In this document: in pieces, positions 16,184 to 24,630 of the stretch | Layout of the letters: every line of letters starts with the position of its first letter | How positions within the stretch are numbered: position 1 is the first letter of the stretch | Source of the DNA: an uncultured Pelagibacteraceae bacterium | GTDB lineage: Bacteria > Pseudomonadota > Alphaproteobacteria > Pelagibacterales > Pelagibacteraceae | Assembly: GCA_902524995.1 (NCBI GenBank) | Contig: CABZFJ010000010.1 | Coordinates: 1 to 33,456 of the forward strand | DNA: 33,456 nt | Reading direction: 5' to 3' | The notes under the pieces: generated by a model | The model's input: only the letters and a program-made list of their open reading frames with translations | Databases searched by the model: none | Told to the model about the DNA's origin: nothing | Translations under genes and position numbers: made by a program

Positions 16184-18838
16184 GTTTTTTAGTTTTTCTA
16201 AAGCTTCATCGATTTTATTTGAGTCTTGGCCTCCAGCCTGTGCAAAGTCTTTACGACCTCCGCCACCCTTTCCGCCAATAATTTCAGATCCTAGTTTTGC
16301 AAGTTTAACTGCATCGTATTTATTTGTTAAATTTTCTGTTACACCTACAGCAAGACCAACTTTCTCATCCTTATTTGCAAATACTACTACTATTCCCTCA
16401 CCCAATTCTTTTTTACCTGCATCAACAAGTTTTCTTAGATCTTTTGGAGATAAATCTTGAACTTTTTGCAATCTAACTTTAGTACCTTTTATATTTTCGT
16501 CTTTAATTATATTTTTTGCTTTATCACCTAAAACTGATTGCACATTTAATTGTTCTAGTTGTTTATTAAGGTCTTTAATTAATCCTTTCGTATCTTTATT
16601 TTCTAGGTTTGGTTTTCCACCTAATTTAATAATTTGAGCAGACACCTCTTTAATACTGTCTTCATCCTTTTGTGCAGAAAGGTTTGACATTTTTTCTTTA
16701 TTTTTTAAGAATATTTCGAGTTGTTTGTCCCTTAAAGCTTCAACCCTTCTCACTCCAGCAGCTATTGAGGATTGGCTAACAGTTTTAAATTTTCCAATAT
16801 CTCGAGTATTTTTTACATGTGTTCCACCACATAATTCTGTTGAAAAATAAGAGTTATTTTCTACTCCCATAGAAACTACTCTCACTTCTTCTCCATATTT
16901 TTCACCAAAAAAAGCTAAAGCACCTTTTTCAATGGCAGCTTTTGGTGTCATAATTCTTGTAGTTACATCAGTTTTATTTTGGACGTACTCATTAACTAAT
17001 TTATCGATATTTGTTAATTCTTCCTCCGTAATTGGCTTCATATGACTAAAATCAAATCTTAGCCTATCGGGCGCAACTAAAGATCCTTTTTGCATAACGT
17101 GTTTTCCCAATGTTCTTCTCAAAGACTCGTGTAATAAATGAGTTGCTGAATGATATGCTTTGAGATTATGGCGCCTTTCAATATCTATTTTCATTTCTAC
17201 AACGTCTTTAATCTTAATGTCTCCAGATTTAAGAGTTCCATGATGTATAAACAAATCTCCAAGTTTTTTTTGGGTATCTGTAACCTCAAATACTGAATTA
17301 CCAGATACTATTGTTCCTTGATCTCCAACTTGTCCACCAGACTCTCCATAAAAAGGGGTTTGATTAGTAATAATTATCCCTTCCTCACCATTTGAAATAT
17401 TTTGTGCTTCTTTATTATTTTTAATTATTGATAATACCACTCCTTCTGATTGGTTAAACTCATACCCAAGAAACTCTGTAGGTCCTATTTTATCTTTTAT
17501 TCCAAACCAGATTTCTCCTTCAGAAGCATCTCCAGAACCTTTCCAATTTTGTTTTGCAAGTTCTTTGCTCTTTTTCATTAATTCATCAAATTTATTTTGA
17601 TCAACAGTTAAAGAATTATTTTTTAAAATATCTTCCGTTAAGTCTAACGGGAAACCATAAGTATCATATAATTTAAACGCTACTTCGCCTGGTAAAACTT
17701 TTTTTATTTTTGAAATTTCATCGTTCAAAATTTTAATTCCTCTATCAAGTAATACTAAAAATTTATCCTCTTCCATTTTTAATGTTTCTTTAATTAAAGT
17801 TTCTGATCTTTCTAATTCAGGATAATTTCCTTTCATTTCATCTTTCAATGTATCAAAGATTTTATTGAAGACTGGTTCTTTAGAACCTAACAAATGAGAA
17901 TGTCTCATTCCTCTTCTCATTATTCTTCTAAGAACATAACCTCTACCTTCATTTGAAGGTAATACCCCTTCTGCAAGAAGAAATGAGCTAGCTCTCAAAT
18001 GATCTGCAATTACTCTAAAGCTTGATAAATTATTTTCATCTTGTTTTACTTTTGTAAATTCAGAAATTGAACTAATTAATTTTTTAAAATGATCTGTTTC
18101 GTAATTATCATGTGTGCCCTGGAGTAATGCTGCAATTCTTTCTAAACCCATTCCAGTATCTACAGAAGGTTTTGGAAGATTGATTCTCTTATCTTTTGAA
18201 ACTTGCTCAAATTGCATGAAGACTAAATTCCATATCTCAATGTATCTATCGCCATCCTCATCTTTGGTTCCGGGTAAACCGCCTTTTAAATGATCTCCAT
18301 GATCATAAAATATTTCTGAACAAGGTCCGCAAGGGCCCGTTTCGCCCATTGACCAAAAGTTATCTGAAGTTGCTATCCTAATAATTCTATCGTCGCTAAA
18401 ACCCGCTATTTTCTTCCAAAAATTGAAGGCCTCATCGTCTTCATAGAATACTGTTACATATAATCTATCTTTATTTAATCCAAAATCTTTAGTAATTAAA
18501 TTCCAAGCAAGTTCAATTCCCCTTTCCTTGAAGTAATCTCCGAAAGAAAAATTTCCAAGCATTTCAAAAAATGTATGGTGTCTTGGAGTATAACCAACGT
18601 TTTCAAGATCGTTATGTTTACCTCCTGCTCTTACACATTTTTGAGAAGTAGTAGCTCTTTGATAATCTCTTTTTTCTAATCCGGTAAAAACATTTTTAAA
18701 CTGGACCATGCCTGAATTCGCAAACATTAATGTTGGATCATTATTTGGAACCAAGTTGCTTGACTCGACTATCTTATGATCATTTTTTTCAAAATAATCT
18801 AGAAAAGTTGATCTTATCTCGTTTAATGTTTTTGCCAT
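16175..18838 (-). CDS. alaS: Alanyl-tRNA synthetase
   Basis: AlaS charges tRNA-Ala. The 887 residues are full length for the bacterial enzyme. The class II catalytic domain comes first, with [10 protein letters not shown] and [17 protein letters not shown] (87-103), the [17 protein letters not shown] block and [16 protein letters not shown]. The tRNA-recognition region contains [15 protein letters not shown]. The editing domain carries [12 protein letters not shown] and [13 protein letters not shown], whose His and Cys residues bind zinc. The C-Ala domain ends with [12 protein letters not shown]. The gene follows recA on the same strand, a common alphaproteobacterial order, but a strong hairpin in the gap suggests at least partly separate transcription. 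Confidence 0.97.
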   Translation of the reverse strand: MAKTLNEIRSTFLDYFEKNDHKIVESSNLVPNNDPTLMFANSGMVQFKNVFTGLEKRDYQRATTSQKCVRAGGKHNDLENVGYTPRHHTFFEMLGNFSFGDYFKERGIELAWNLITKDFGLNKDRLYVTVFYEDDEAFNFWKKIAGFSDDRIIRIATSDNFWSMGETGPCGPCSEIFYDHGDHLKGGLPGTKDEDGDRYIEIWNLVFMQFEQVSKDKRINLPKPSVDTGMGLERIAALLQGTHDNYETDHFKKLISSISEFTKVKQDENNLSSFRVIADHLRASSFLLAEGVLPSNEGRGYVLRRIMRRGMRHSHLLGSKEPVFNKIFDTLKDEMKGNYPELERSETLIKETLKMEEDKFLVLLDRGIKILNDEISKIKKVLPGEVAFKLYDTYGFPLDLTEDILKNNSLTVDQNKFDELMKKSKELAKQNWKGSGDASEGEIWFGIKDKIGPTEFLGYEFNQSEGVVLSIIKNNKEAQNISNGEEGIIITNQTPFYGESGGQVGDQGTIVSGNSVFEVTDTQKKLGDLFIHHGTLKSGDIKIKDVVEMKIDIERRHNLKAYHSATHLLHESLRRTLGKHVMQKGSLVAPDRLRFDFSHMKPITEEELTNIDKLVNEYVQNKTDVTTRIMTPKAAIEKGALAFFGEKYGEEVRVVSMGVENNSYFSTELCGGTHVKNTRDIGKFKTVSQSSIAAGVRRVEALRDKQLEIFLKNKEKMSNLSAQKDEDSIKEVSAQIIKLGGKPNLENKDTKGLIKDLNKQLEQLNVQSVLGDKAKNIIKDENIKGTKVRLQKVQDLSPKDLRKLVDAGKKELGEGIVVVFANKDEKVGLAVGVTENLTNKYDAVKLAKLGSEIIGGKGGGGRKDFAQAGGQDSNKIDEALEKLKNLI

Positions 18839-18889
18839 ATTTTGTTAAAATACAGCTTTTTCTATTGATGTCTACACCTCTGAAGGGAA

Positions 18890-18917
18890 AAAAGGCGCCC
18901 ATTCGAGCGCCTTTTTA
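18890..18917 (-). terminator. Rho-independent terminator of recA
   Basis: AAAAAGGCGC at 18890-18899 pairs perfectly with GCGCCTTTTT at 18908-18917 around an 8-base loop. On the minus strand it is a GC-rich stem followed by a U-run, 18 bases after the recA stop and before alaS. It is nearly symmetric, so it could act on either strand, but only recA reads into it. Confidence 0.88.
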
Positions 18918-18935
18918 ATAACTAAAAGTTATCTG

Positions 18936-20060
18936 CTAATTTTTTTTAGTAGGAACTTCTTCTTCTTTTTTTTGAGCCTCTACTTTTTCTTCACTTAGTG
19001 GATTTCCCTCAATTTTCTTTGAGATTACACCAGCCTTTTCTCTGATTGCCATTTCAATTTCTGCAGCGGCTTTAGGATTTTGTTCAAGGTAAAGTTTCGC
19101 ATTTTCTCTACCTTGACCAATTTTTTCACCTTTGTAAGCGTACCAAGCTCCAGATTTCTCTACGACATCCGCTTTGGCACCTAGGTCTATTAGTTCCCCT
19201 ACTTTACTAATTCCTTTTCCATACATTAAGTCAAACTCAACAACTTTAAACGGCGGTGCAACTTTATTTTTAACAACTTTAACTCTTGTATTGTTACCAA
19301 TAATTTGTTCCTTATCTTTGATTGCTCCAATTCTTCTAATATCCATTCTAACTGATGAATAAAATTTCAAAGAATTTCCACCCGATGTTGTTTCGGGACT
19401 TCCAAACATAACACCAATTTTCATTCTAATTTGGTTAATAAATATAACCATTGTATTAGTTCGTGAAATTGAACCTGTTAATTTTCTCAACGCTTGGGAC
19501 ATCAATCTCGCTTGTAAACCAACGTGATGATCACCCATATCGCCCTCAATTTCTGCTCTTGGTGTTAATGCTGCAACAGAGTCCACAACAAGTACTGACA
19601 TTGAACCAGATTTAATTAATGTATCAGTTATTTCTAAAGCTTGTTCACCAGTATCAGGTTGGGAAATTAGTAACTCTTCTGTATCAACTCCTAACTTCTT
19701 TGCATAAACTGGATCTAATGCATGTTCTGCATCAACAAAACCACAAATTCCCCCAGCTTTTTGAGCTTCTGCAACTACTTGCAATGCTAATGTAGTTTTT
19801 CCTGAAGACTCTGGTCCATAAATTTCAATAATTCTTCCTTTTGGTAATCCACCAATACCTAAAGCAAGATCTAAGCTTAAAGATCCTGTTGAGATAGACT
19901 CAACATCCATAGCTTTTTGTTCACCAAGCTTCATTACTGAGCCTTTTCCGAAGCTATCTGTAATTTGGCTGATTGCTGCGTCTAATGCTTTACTTTTCTC
20001 TTTGTTTTCCAATTCTTTATCTTTTGCGGTTTTCACCACTTTTAGGTTATTTTTAGTCAT
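18936..20060 (-). CDS. recA: Recombinase A
   Basis: RecA forms ATP-dependent filaments on single-stranded DNA for recombination and triggers self-cleavage of LexA and UmuD. The 374 residues contain Walker [10 protein letters not shown] (82-90), Walker [14 protein letters not shown], the L2-region block [20 protein letters not shown] and the C-terminal acidic/basic tail. The first roughly 25 residues are a charged extension ([14 protein letters not shown]) before the conserved [10 protein letters not shown] LexA-box-like element lies about 50 bases upstream, and umuDC are 3 kb away. Confidence 0.98.
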   Translation of the reverse strand: MTKNNLKVVKTAKDKELENKEKSKALDAAISQITDSFGKGSVMKLGEQKAMDVESISTGSLSLDLALGIGGLPKGRIIEIYGPESSGKTTLALQVVAEAQKAGGICGFVDAEHALDPVYAKKLGVDTEELLISQPDTGEQALEITDTLIKSGSMSVLVVDSVAALTPRAEIEGDMGDHHVGLQARLMSQALRKLTGSISRTNTMVIFINQIRMKIGVMFGSPETTSGGNSLKFYSSVRMDIRRIGAIKDKEQIIGNNTRVKVVKNKVAPPFKVVEFDLMYGKGISKVGELIDLGAKADVVEKSGAWYAYKGEKIGQGRENAKLYLEQNPKAAAEIEMAIREKAGVISKKIEGNPLSEEKVEAQKKEEEVPTKKN

Positions 20061-20110
20061 TTTTTGCCTCTTTTTTTTCTTTTTTAAACACTCGAATCAT
20101 GGATTTAAAT

Positions 20111-20125
20111 GTACACATTTTGTTC
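20111..20125 (-). promoter_or_regulatory. Candidate LexA box upstream of recA
   Basis: On the minus strand the sequence reads GAAC-AAAATGT-GTAC, one base away from the alphaproteobacterial LexA motif in the form GAAC-N7-GAAC. It lies in the 107-base gap between the TolC-type gene and recA, just after a TATATT that could be a -10 element (20134-20139). Its flanks (TGAGAACAAAA) resemble those of the perfect box before umuD (TAAGAACAAAA). Confidence 0.5.
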
Positions 20126-20167
20126 TCATTAGCAATATATTTCTTAAAATAGCTTAAAATTCTTAAA

Positions 20168-21460
20168 TTACTTAAGTTTTAGGTATTCACTATTCAATAA
20201 GCCAATAGCTTTTAGAACTTTATATTGAGCGATAAGATTATTTCTCTCAGATTCTGCTAGGGAAATTTTTGCAGCCAGCAACAAAGAGTTTGATTGAATA
20301 ACATCTAGCGTTGTTCTTGAACCTCTTTCATATTCTGCAGCTATGCCTTCATTAGCAATTTTTGCTGCTCTAACTTGAGATCTTACAGAATTTAAAAAAC
20401 TTTTAGATGCTTCAAGATTTGACCATGCACTTCCAACATTTTTTTCAGTTGTTTTTACTGCATCCTCAAATAATAAAATTTTTCTAGTTTTTAGATTTGT
20501 ATTCTTGTTTATTTTTGCACGTTTACTTCCACCTGAATAAAATGGCCAGCTAATTGTTGCTTTAAGCGTATCCTTTTCTCTTTGATCATAAGTTGAGCTA
20601 AAATCCTCAGCATATGATCTTTCTAAAGATAAAGATGCGCTAGGTTTTAGGTCGCTTTCAGCAATAGCAATATCCATTTCAGACTGATTTAATTCTATTT
20701 TAGCGATCATCATATCTGGGTTGTTCTCTCTTGCTAAATTGATTGCTGTACTAAGTTCACTTGGAATTCCTACAATTGCTCTGTTTGTCTTTTTTAATTC
20801 ATTGGTATTTAAAAGTTTACCAATAATATTTTCGTAATTTAATTTATTAATCATTAATTCACTTCTTGCTTGAGTTAGTTGAGCGCTTGCTCCAGCAAGA
20901 GAGGATTCGGTTTGTGATAAATCTGCAGTTTTTATTTGTCCTCTATCTAATCTAACTTTATCATTTTCAAGTTGTTTAATAAGCAAATTTAAATTTTGTC
21001 TATTAATTGCAACTTTTTCTCTTGATAAAATTACAGATGTAAAAGCTTCGATGGCACTGTAAAGAACATCTTGTTCTTTTTTAAATAATTTTGCTTTTGA
21101 AAGTTCTAATCCAATTAAATTTTTTTCATAATTAAGGTCTCTTCCAAAATCTAATAAGGTTTGCTCTAATTTTATGGATGTGGTGAATGGATCAGAATCA
21201 CTAATTGTTGCATCACCTCCACTCTGATTTGTTAGTTTATTTGTTTCTTCAAGGCTCTTAGACCCACTCAAACTCAAAGAAGGCATATAGTCGGCTTTAG
21301 ATATATTTAGATCTTCCTCTGATGCTTTTATATTTTCTCTCTCTGCATTTAATTGTTTATTGTTGTTATAAGTTTCATTTAATACTTCATATAATGTAAC
21401 TGCTAACGATTGGGCTGTTAACCAAAAAAAACTAAAAATTATTATTAATATTTTTTTCAT
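20168..21460 (-). CDS. TolC-family outer membrane efflux protein
   Basis: The 430-residue protein begins with a signal peptide (hydrophobic 4-18, cleavage near QSLA) and has the two long helical, pseudo-repeated halves of the OEP/TolC family. Visible family blocks are SKADYMPSLSLSGS (54-67), LLDFGRDLNYEKN, SLAGASAQLTQARSEL, the second-half SDLKPSASLSLERSYAED, ISWPFYSGGSKRAKINK and AEYERGSRTTLDVIQSN. Trimers form an outer-membrane channel with a periplasmic tunnel for type I secretion or efflux pumps. No inner-membrane pump or adaptor genes are adjacent. The start codon overlaps the stop of the upstream kinase gene. Confidence 0.93.
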   Translation of the reverse strand: MKKILIIIFSFFWLTAQSLAVTLYEVLNETYNNNKQLNAERENIKASEEDLNISKADYMPSLSLSGSKSLEETNKLTNQSGGDATISDSDPFTTSIKLEQTLLDFGRDLNYEKNLIGLELSKAKLFKKEQDVLYSAIEAFTSVILSREKVAINRQNLNLLIKQLENDKVRLDRGQIKTADLSQTESSLAGASAQLTQARSELMINKLNYENIIGKLLNTNELKKTNRAIVGIPSELSTAINLARENNPDMMIAKIELNQSEMDIAIAESDLKPSASLSLERSYAEDFSSTYDQREKDTLKATISWPFYSGGSKRAKINKNTNLKTRKILLFEDAVKTTEKNVGSAWSNLEASKSFLNSVRSQVRAAKIANEGIAAEYERGSRTTLDVIQSNSLLLAAKISLAESERNNLIAQYKVLKAIGLLNSEYLKLK

Positions 21461-22386
21461 TAGTTGTACTTTACAAAATTAATTTGATGTTTAGAATTTA
21501 ATTTAATGACTATTGATGCGTATTTTGGCGCATATTTAAACATATTCTGTGTAATTCTTTGGTAAGTTTGCATAAAGCTTAAAACTTCTTTTTTTGTCAT
21601 AATTTTTTGTTTCGTTTTTTTACTCTTATTTTTTAATTTAAGTTTTTTTTCCTGAATAACTCTCCATTTTTGCAATAAACTAAAATTTTCTGCTCTTAAA
21701 AATAATAAACAATCGAGTTTACTATAAAGTTTCTTATATCTTTTTTTTAGTTGAGTATTAACGTATTTCCTCCAGATTAATTTGTTATCGTCATTTTTTT
21801 CCATCGAATTTACACTTTTTTTTAATGTTTTTGAACTTTCAGGTCTCGCTCCTACACACCAACCTTCAAAAATAATTACATCAGGCTTTCTATTTACTTT
21901 ATACCAATTATTTTTTGCAAACCTGTCATCAATTGCCTTATCGAACTTGGGCAATATAATTGATCTAAATTTTTTAGAGTTTACTTTTTTAATAAAACTA
22001 GACATATAACTTATATCATGAGTTCCTGGCACACCTCTTGTTAATAATAATGGATGAATTTTCTTGGATAATTTTATTCTATCTTTCTTGGTTTTGTAAA
22101 TATCATCGATTGATATTTTGAAAACGTTTAACTTGAAGTATTTTTTTAAAATTATCATTAAGATAGAGCTTATAGTAGTTTTTCCAGTGCCTTGCCCCCC
22201 TGTTAAACCAACAATATAAGGTTTCTTAAAATTTGTTTTTTTTGCAATCCAAAAACTCATTGGGACAAGATAGTCTTTTAACATCTTATCTTTGTATTTA
22301 AATTTATCTGAAGATGTTTCTTGTGTTTTTATAAATCTATAACAATCTTTTTTTACTTTATTTAAACAATCCTCAACTAAATTCAT
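21460..22386 (-). CDS. P-loop kinase, likely D-glycerate 3-kinase
   Basis: The 308-residue protein has a Walker A motif GGQGTGKT (63-70) after the strand YIVGLT, a downstream ISIDDIY block and the conserved segment VIIFEGWCVGARP. This combination is found in plant- and fungus-type D-glycerate 3-kinases and related phosphoribulokinase/uridine kinase-like proteins. The reaction would be D-glycerate + ATP to 3-phosphoglycerate, linking glycolate/serine metabolism to the central pathway. The C-terminal part is Lys-rich and ends in QTYQRITQNMFKYAP, also typical. It overlaps the TolC-type gene by one base and follows the Gfa-like gene by 6 bases. The alternative is another member of the kinase superfamily. 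Confidence 0.72.
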   Translation of the reverse strand: MNLVEDCLNKVKKDCYRFIKTQETSSDKFKYKDKMLKDYLVPMSFWIAKKTNFKKPYIVGLTGGQGTGKTTISSILMIILKKYFKLNVFKISIDDIYKTKKDRIKLSKKIHPLLLTRGVPGTHDISYMSSFIKKVNSKKFRSIILPKFDKAIDDRFAKNNWYKVNRKPDVIIFEGWCVGARPESSKTLKKSVNSMEKNDDNKLIWRKYVNTQLKKRYKKLYSKLDCLLFLRAENFSLLQKWRVIQEKKLKLKNKSKKTKQKIMTKKEVLSFMQTYQRITQNMFKYAPKYASIVIKLNSKHQINFVKYN

Positions 22387-22392
22387 TTAATT

Positions 22393-22755
22393 TTATTTTT
22401 GGTCAAGCGGATGATTGTTACCGTCATTAATTGAAACATCTTTATATTCGAAAGGATCAACTCCCTCAACACATGCAATATTTATCATATGTAATTTTGG
22501 ATTACTTCTTGGTCTTGTATGTGTAAAAATTCCACAGATAGAGCAAAAATAATGTTTAGCCGTGTTAGTATAAAATTGATATAAAGTTAACTTGTCGTCT
22601 CCTTTAGTAATCTTCATATCATTTTCTCCAATCGGAGACATAACATAACCTTTTCTTTTACATACAGAACAATTGCATCTTAAAACTTTTTCAAATTTAT
22701 CTGGAACATTAACCTCTGCTTCAACCGCACCACAATGACATGTTAGTTTTTTCAT
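22393..22755 (-). CDS. GFA-family zinc protein (Gfa-like, CENP-V domain)
   Basis: The 120-residue protein has the zinc-binding pattern of the glutathione-dependent formaldehyde-activating enzyme family: CxC at Cys6/Cys8, CxCxxC at Cys27/29/32 and CxxC at Cys71/74, with the surrounding HCGAVEAEV and YFCSICGIFTHTRPRS. Many family members are not formaldehyde enzymes, so the substrate is open. It is the first gene of the run leading into the glycerate-kinase-like gene, and is divergent from umuD across a 217-base gap, the largest in the window. Confidence 0.85.
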   Translation of the reverse strand: MKKLTCHCGAVEAEVNVPDKFEKVLRCNCSVCKRKGYVMSPIGENDMKITKGDDKLTLYQFYTNTAKHYFCSICGIFTHTRPRSNPKLHMINIACVEGVDPFEYKDVSINDGNNHPLDQK

Positions 22756-22921
22756 ATTTTCATCCTTTAAATTTTTTGATAATTCTTTGTATTTAAACTT
22801 TTAACTCATATTTTCATAAACTATAACTTGTTAAAGTTATCCACAGTCACACTAAATCTTGTTTTGATGTTCACGTTTTGATTCACTTTTGATTCACTTA
22901 CAGACTCAAAATACAACCTAA

Positions 22922-22950
22922 TTGACACTATTGTATAACTCATGTACTAA
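22922..22950 (+). promoter_or_regulatory. umuDC promoter
   Basis: A perfect -35 TTGACA (22922-22927) is followed after 17 bases by TACTAA (22945-22950), a reasonable -10. Transcription would begin around 22957, inside the LexA-type box at 22954-22968. This also rules out the in-frame TTG at 22922 as a translation start. Confidence 0.72.
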
Positions 22951-22953
22951 TAA

Positions 22954-22968
22954 GAACAAAACAAGAAC
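22954..22968 (+). promoter_or_regulatory. LexA (SOS) box of umuDC
   Basis: GAAC-AAAACAA-GAAC is an exact match to the alphaproteobacterial LexA direct-repeat operator GTTC-N7-GTTC read on the other strand. It lies between the -10 element and the umuD ATG, overlapping the expected transcription start, a typical place for repression. It is supported by the SOS-type genes that follow. Confidence 0.75.
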
Positions 22969-22972
22969 ACTT

Positions 22973-23368
22973 ATGAAGTTAACAATACCTTATTATTTAC
23001 ATAAAGCAGGAGCTGGTTTTCCTTCCCCTGCAACTGACTACATAGAAGAAGATATAGATTTAAACGTACATCTAATCAAAAATGTTCCAGCAACTTTCAT
23101 AATAAGAGTTCAAGGAAAATCAATGGTGGATGTTGGAATAAATGATGGCGACTTATTAGTTGTAGACAAAAGTTTAACTCCAAAAAATTTTTCAACTGTC
23201 ATAGCAAATGTTCATGATGAACTTGTTGTAAAAACTCTAGTTAGAGAAAAAGATAAACAATTTTTAACATCAGGCTCTAAAGAATTTTCTGATCGAATTT
23301 TAATAAATGAAGAACAAGATATTTTTATTTGGGGAGTAGTCACCTATGTCATACATTCAGTACACTAA
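22973..23368 (+). CDS. umuD: UmuD-type S24 peptidase, DNA polymerase V subunit
   Basis: UmuD is activated by RecA-stimulated self-cleavage and then joins UmuC as polymerase V. From the ATG at 22973 it has 131 residues. The cleavage region KAGAGFPSPATDYIEE (11-26) matches the E. coli site, placing the cut at Ala14-Gly15. The Ser-Lys dyad is Ser50 (VQGKSMVDVGI) and Lys87 (DELVVKTLV), 37 residues apart as in E. coli. The N-terminal arm before the cut is 14 residues instead of 24. An in-frame TTG at 22922 was rejected because it is the promoter -35. The 3' end overlaps umuC by 23 bases. Confidence 0.94.
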   Translation: MKLTIPYYLHKAGAGFPSPATDYIEEDIDLNVHLIKNVPATFIIRVQGKSMVDVGINDGDLLVVDKSLTPKNFSTVIANVHDELVVKTLVREKDKQFLTSGSKEFSDRILINEEQDIFIWGVVTYVIHSVH

Positions 23369-24623
23369 AAAATTAGCACTGGTTGATTGCAATTCTTTTT
23401 ATGTTTCTTGTGAAAGATTATTTAATCCAAAAATAAGAAAAAAACCTGTTGTAGTTTTATCTAATAATGATGGCTGCATCGTTTCAAGATCTACCGAAGC
23501 AAAAGCTTTAGGAATTAAAATGGGTGAACCTTACTTTAAAGCAAAGGATATTATTATCAAAAACGATGTACAAGTATTCTCATCAAATTATTCTTTATAT
23601 GGAGATTTATCTAGAAGAGTAATGAGAACTTTAAAAAGATTTAACTCTGATATTGAAGTTTATTCAATTGATGAAGCATTTATGGATTTATCAAATTTTT
23701 CTGACAATGAAGTAGAGCAAGTTGGAAGAGAAATTAGAGAAACAGTTTTAAAGTGGACTGGTATTCCAACAAGTATAGGAATAGCTAAAACTAAAACTTT
23801 AAGCAAAGTTGCAAATCATATAGCCAAGAAAAAACAATCAGGTGTTACAAGTCTAATTGGGATAGAAAATCTTGATCCTATTCTTGAAAAAATTGATATT
23901 AACGATGTTTGGGGTGTTGGAAGACAAATGACAAAGTTTTATCAAAAAAATGGAATTTATAACGCTAAACAATTAAAAAATAAATCAAACACCTGGATTA
24001 AGAAATCCTCAAATGTTTTAAGCTCAAGAACTGCAATGGAACTTAGAGGTGTACCTTGTATTGATTTAGAAAAAACAGCATCAAAAAGAAAAAGCTGTGT
24101 AGTATCAAGATCATTTGGAAAAAGAATAGAAAAATTTCAAGAACTCGAAGAAGCTGTTGCCAGTTATTGTTTAAATGCGTCAGAAAAGATAAGATCTGAA
24201 AACCTTGTTGCAAAAGCAGTTATGGTATTTGTTAGAACCAGTCCTTTTCAAAAACAATTTGGTTTTTATTCAAACTCCAGAACTGTTGATTTTCCTATAG
24301 CAACTAACAATAGTATAGAGATCGTAAAAAACGCTTTATCTGTCTTAAAAGTAATCTTTAGAAAAGGACACCGTTATCAAAAAGCAGGAGTGATGCTAAC
24401 TGGACTAACGGATGCTGAAAATAATGAAAACCTATTTTCATCTGCAAAAGATGAGAAAATTAATAGATTAATGAGATCAATTGATAATACGAATTATAGA
24501 TATGGAAGGTCGACATTAAGTCTTGCAAGTGCCGGGGTTAGAAAGTCCTGGAGCATGAAAAGGGATTATAACTCAAAAATAGATACAGCTGATTTCTATT
24601 GTTTACCAACAATTAGAGCTTAA
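23346..24623 (+). CDS. umuC: UmuC, catalytic subunit of error-prone DNA polymerase V
   Basis: This Y-family polymerase carries out translesion synthesis in complex with cleaved UmuD. The 425 residues contain ALVDCNSFYVSCERLF with Asp14 and the steric-gate Tyr19, NNDGCIVSRS (41-50), the catalytic SIDEAFMDLS with Asp109-Glu110, and IPTSIGIAKTKTLSKVANHIAKK with the helix-hairpin-helix VWGVGRQ. The C-terminal RYGRSTLSLASAGV is the UmuC signature end. The ENLF motif near residue 370 may be a beta-clamp contact. It is translationally coupled to umuD. It converges on the aldehyde dehydrogenase gene with 7 bases between stops. Confidence 0.96.
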   Translation: MSYIQYTKKLALVDCNSFYVSCERLFNPKIRKKPVVVLSNNDGCIVSRSTEAKALGIKMGEPYFKAKDIIIKNDVQVFSSNYSLYGDLSRRVMRTLKRFNSDIEVYSIDEAFMDLSNFSDNEVEQVGREIRETVLKWTGIPTSIGIAKTKTLSKVANHIAKKKQSGVTSLIGIENLDPILEKIDINDVWGVGRQMTKFYQKNGIYNAKQLKNKSNTWIKKSSNVLSSRTAMELRGVPCIDLEKTASKRKSCVVSRSFGKRIEKFQELEEAVASYCLNASEKIRSENLVAKAVMVFVRTSPFQKQFGFYSNSRTVDFPIATNNSIEIVKNALSVLKVIFRKGHRYQKAGVMLTGLTDAENNENLFSSAKDEKINRLMRSIDNTNYRYGRSTLSLASAGVRKSWSMKRDYNSKIDTADFYCLPTIRA

Positions 24624-24630
24624 TAAGCAA

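Larger units (their letters stand above)
22756..22972. other. Intergenic region between gfa-like and umuD: DnaA-box match, iteron-like repeats, umuD promoter
   Basis: The gap holds a perfect TTATCCACA (22837-22845), the consensus DnaA 9-mer, next to the inverted repeat AACTT-gtta-AAGTT (22825-22838). A tandem pair TTTTGATTCAC follows (22876-22886 and 22887-22897), with a diverged third copy TTTTGATGTTCAC at 22862-22874. The umuD promoter and LexA box come next. I see no RNA gene and no small ORF that stands out. Confidence 0.6.

Noticed and set aside
22922..22972. TTG at 22922 as the umuD start
   Set aside because: The TTG is part of a perfect TTGACA -35 element, and the LexA-type box would lie inside the coding region; the ATG at 22973 fits UmuD.
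22756..22972. Chromosomal replication origin
   Set aside because: Only one perfect DnaA box is present, there is no clear AT-rich unwinding array with several boxes, gene orientation does not switch lastingly here, and no dnaA, hemE or parAB gene is adjacent.
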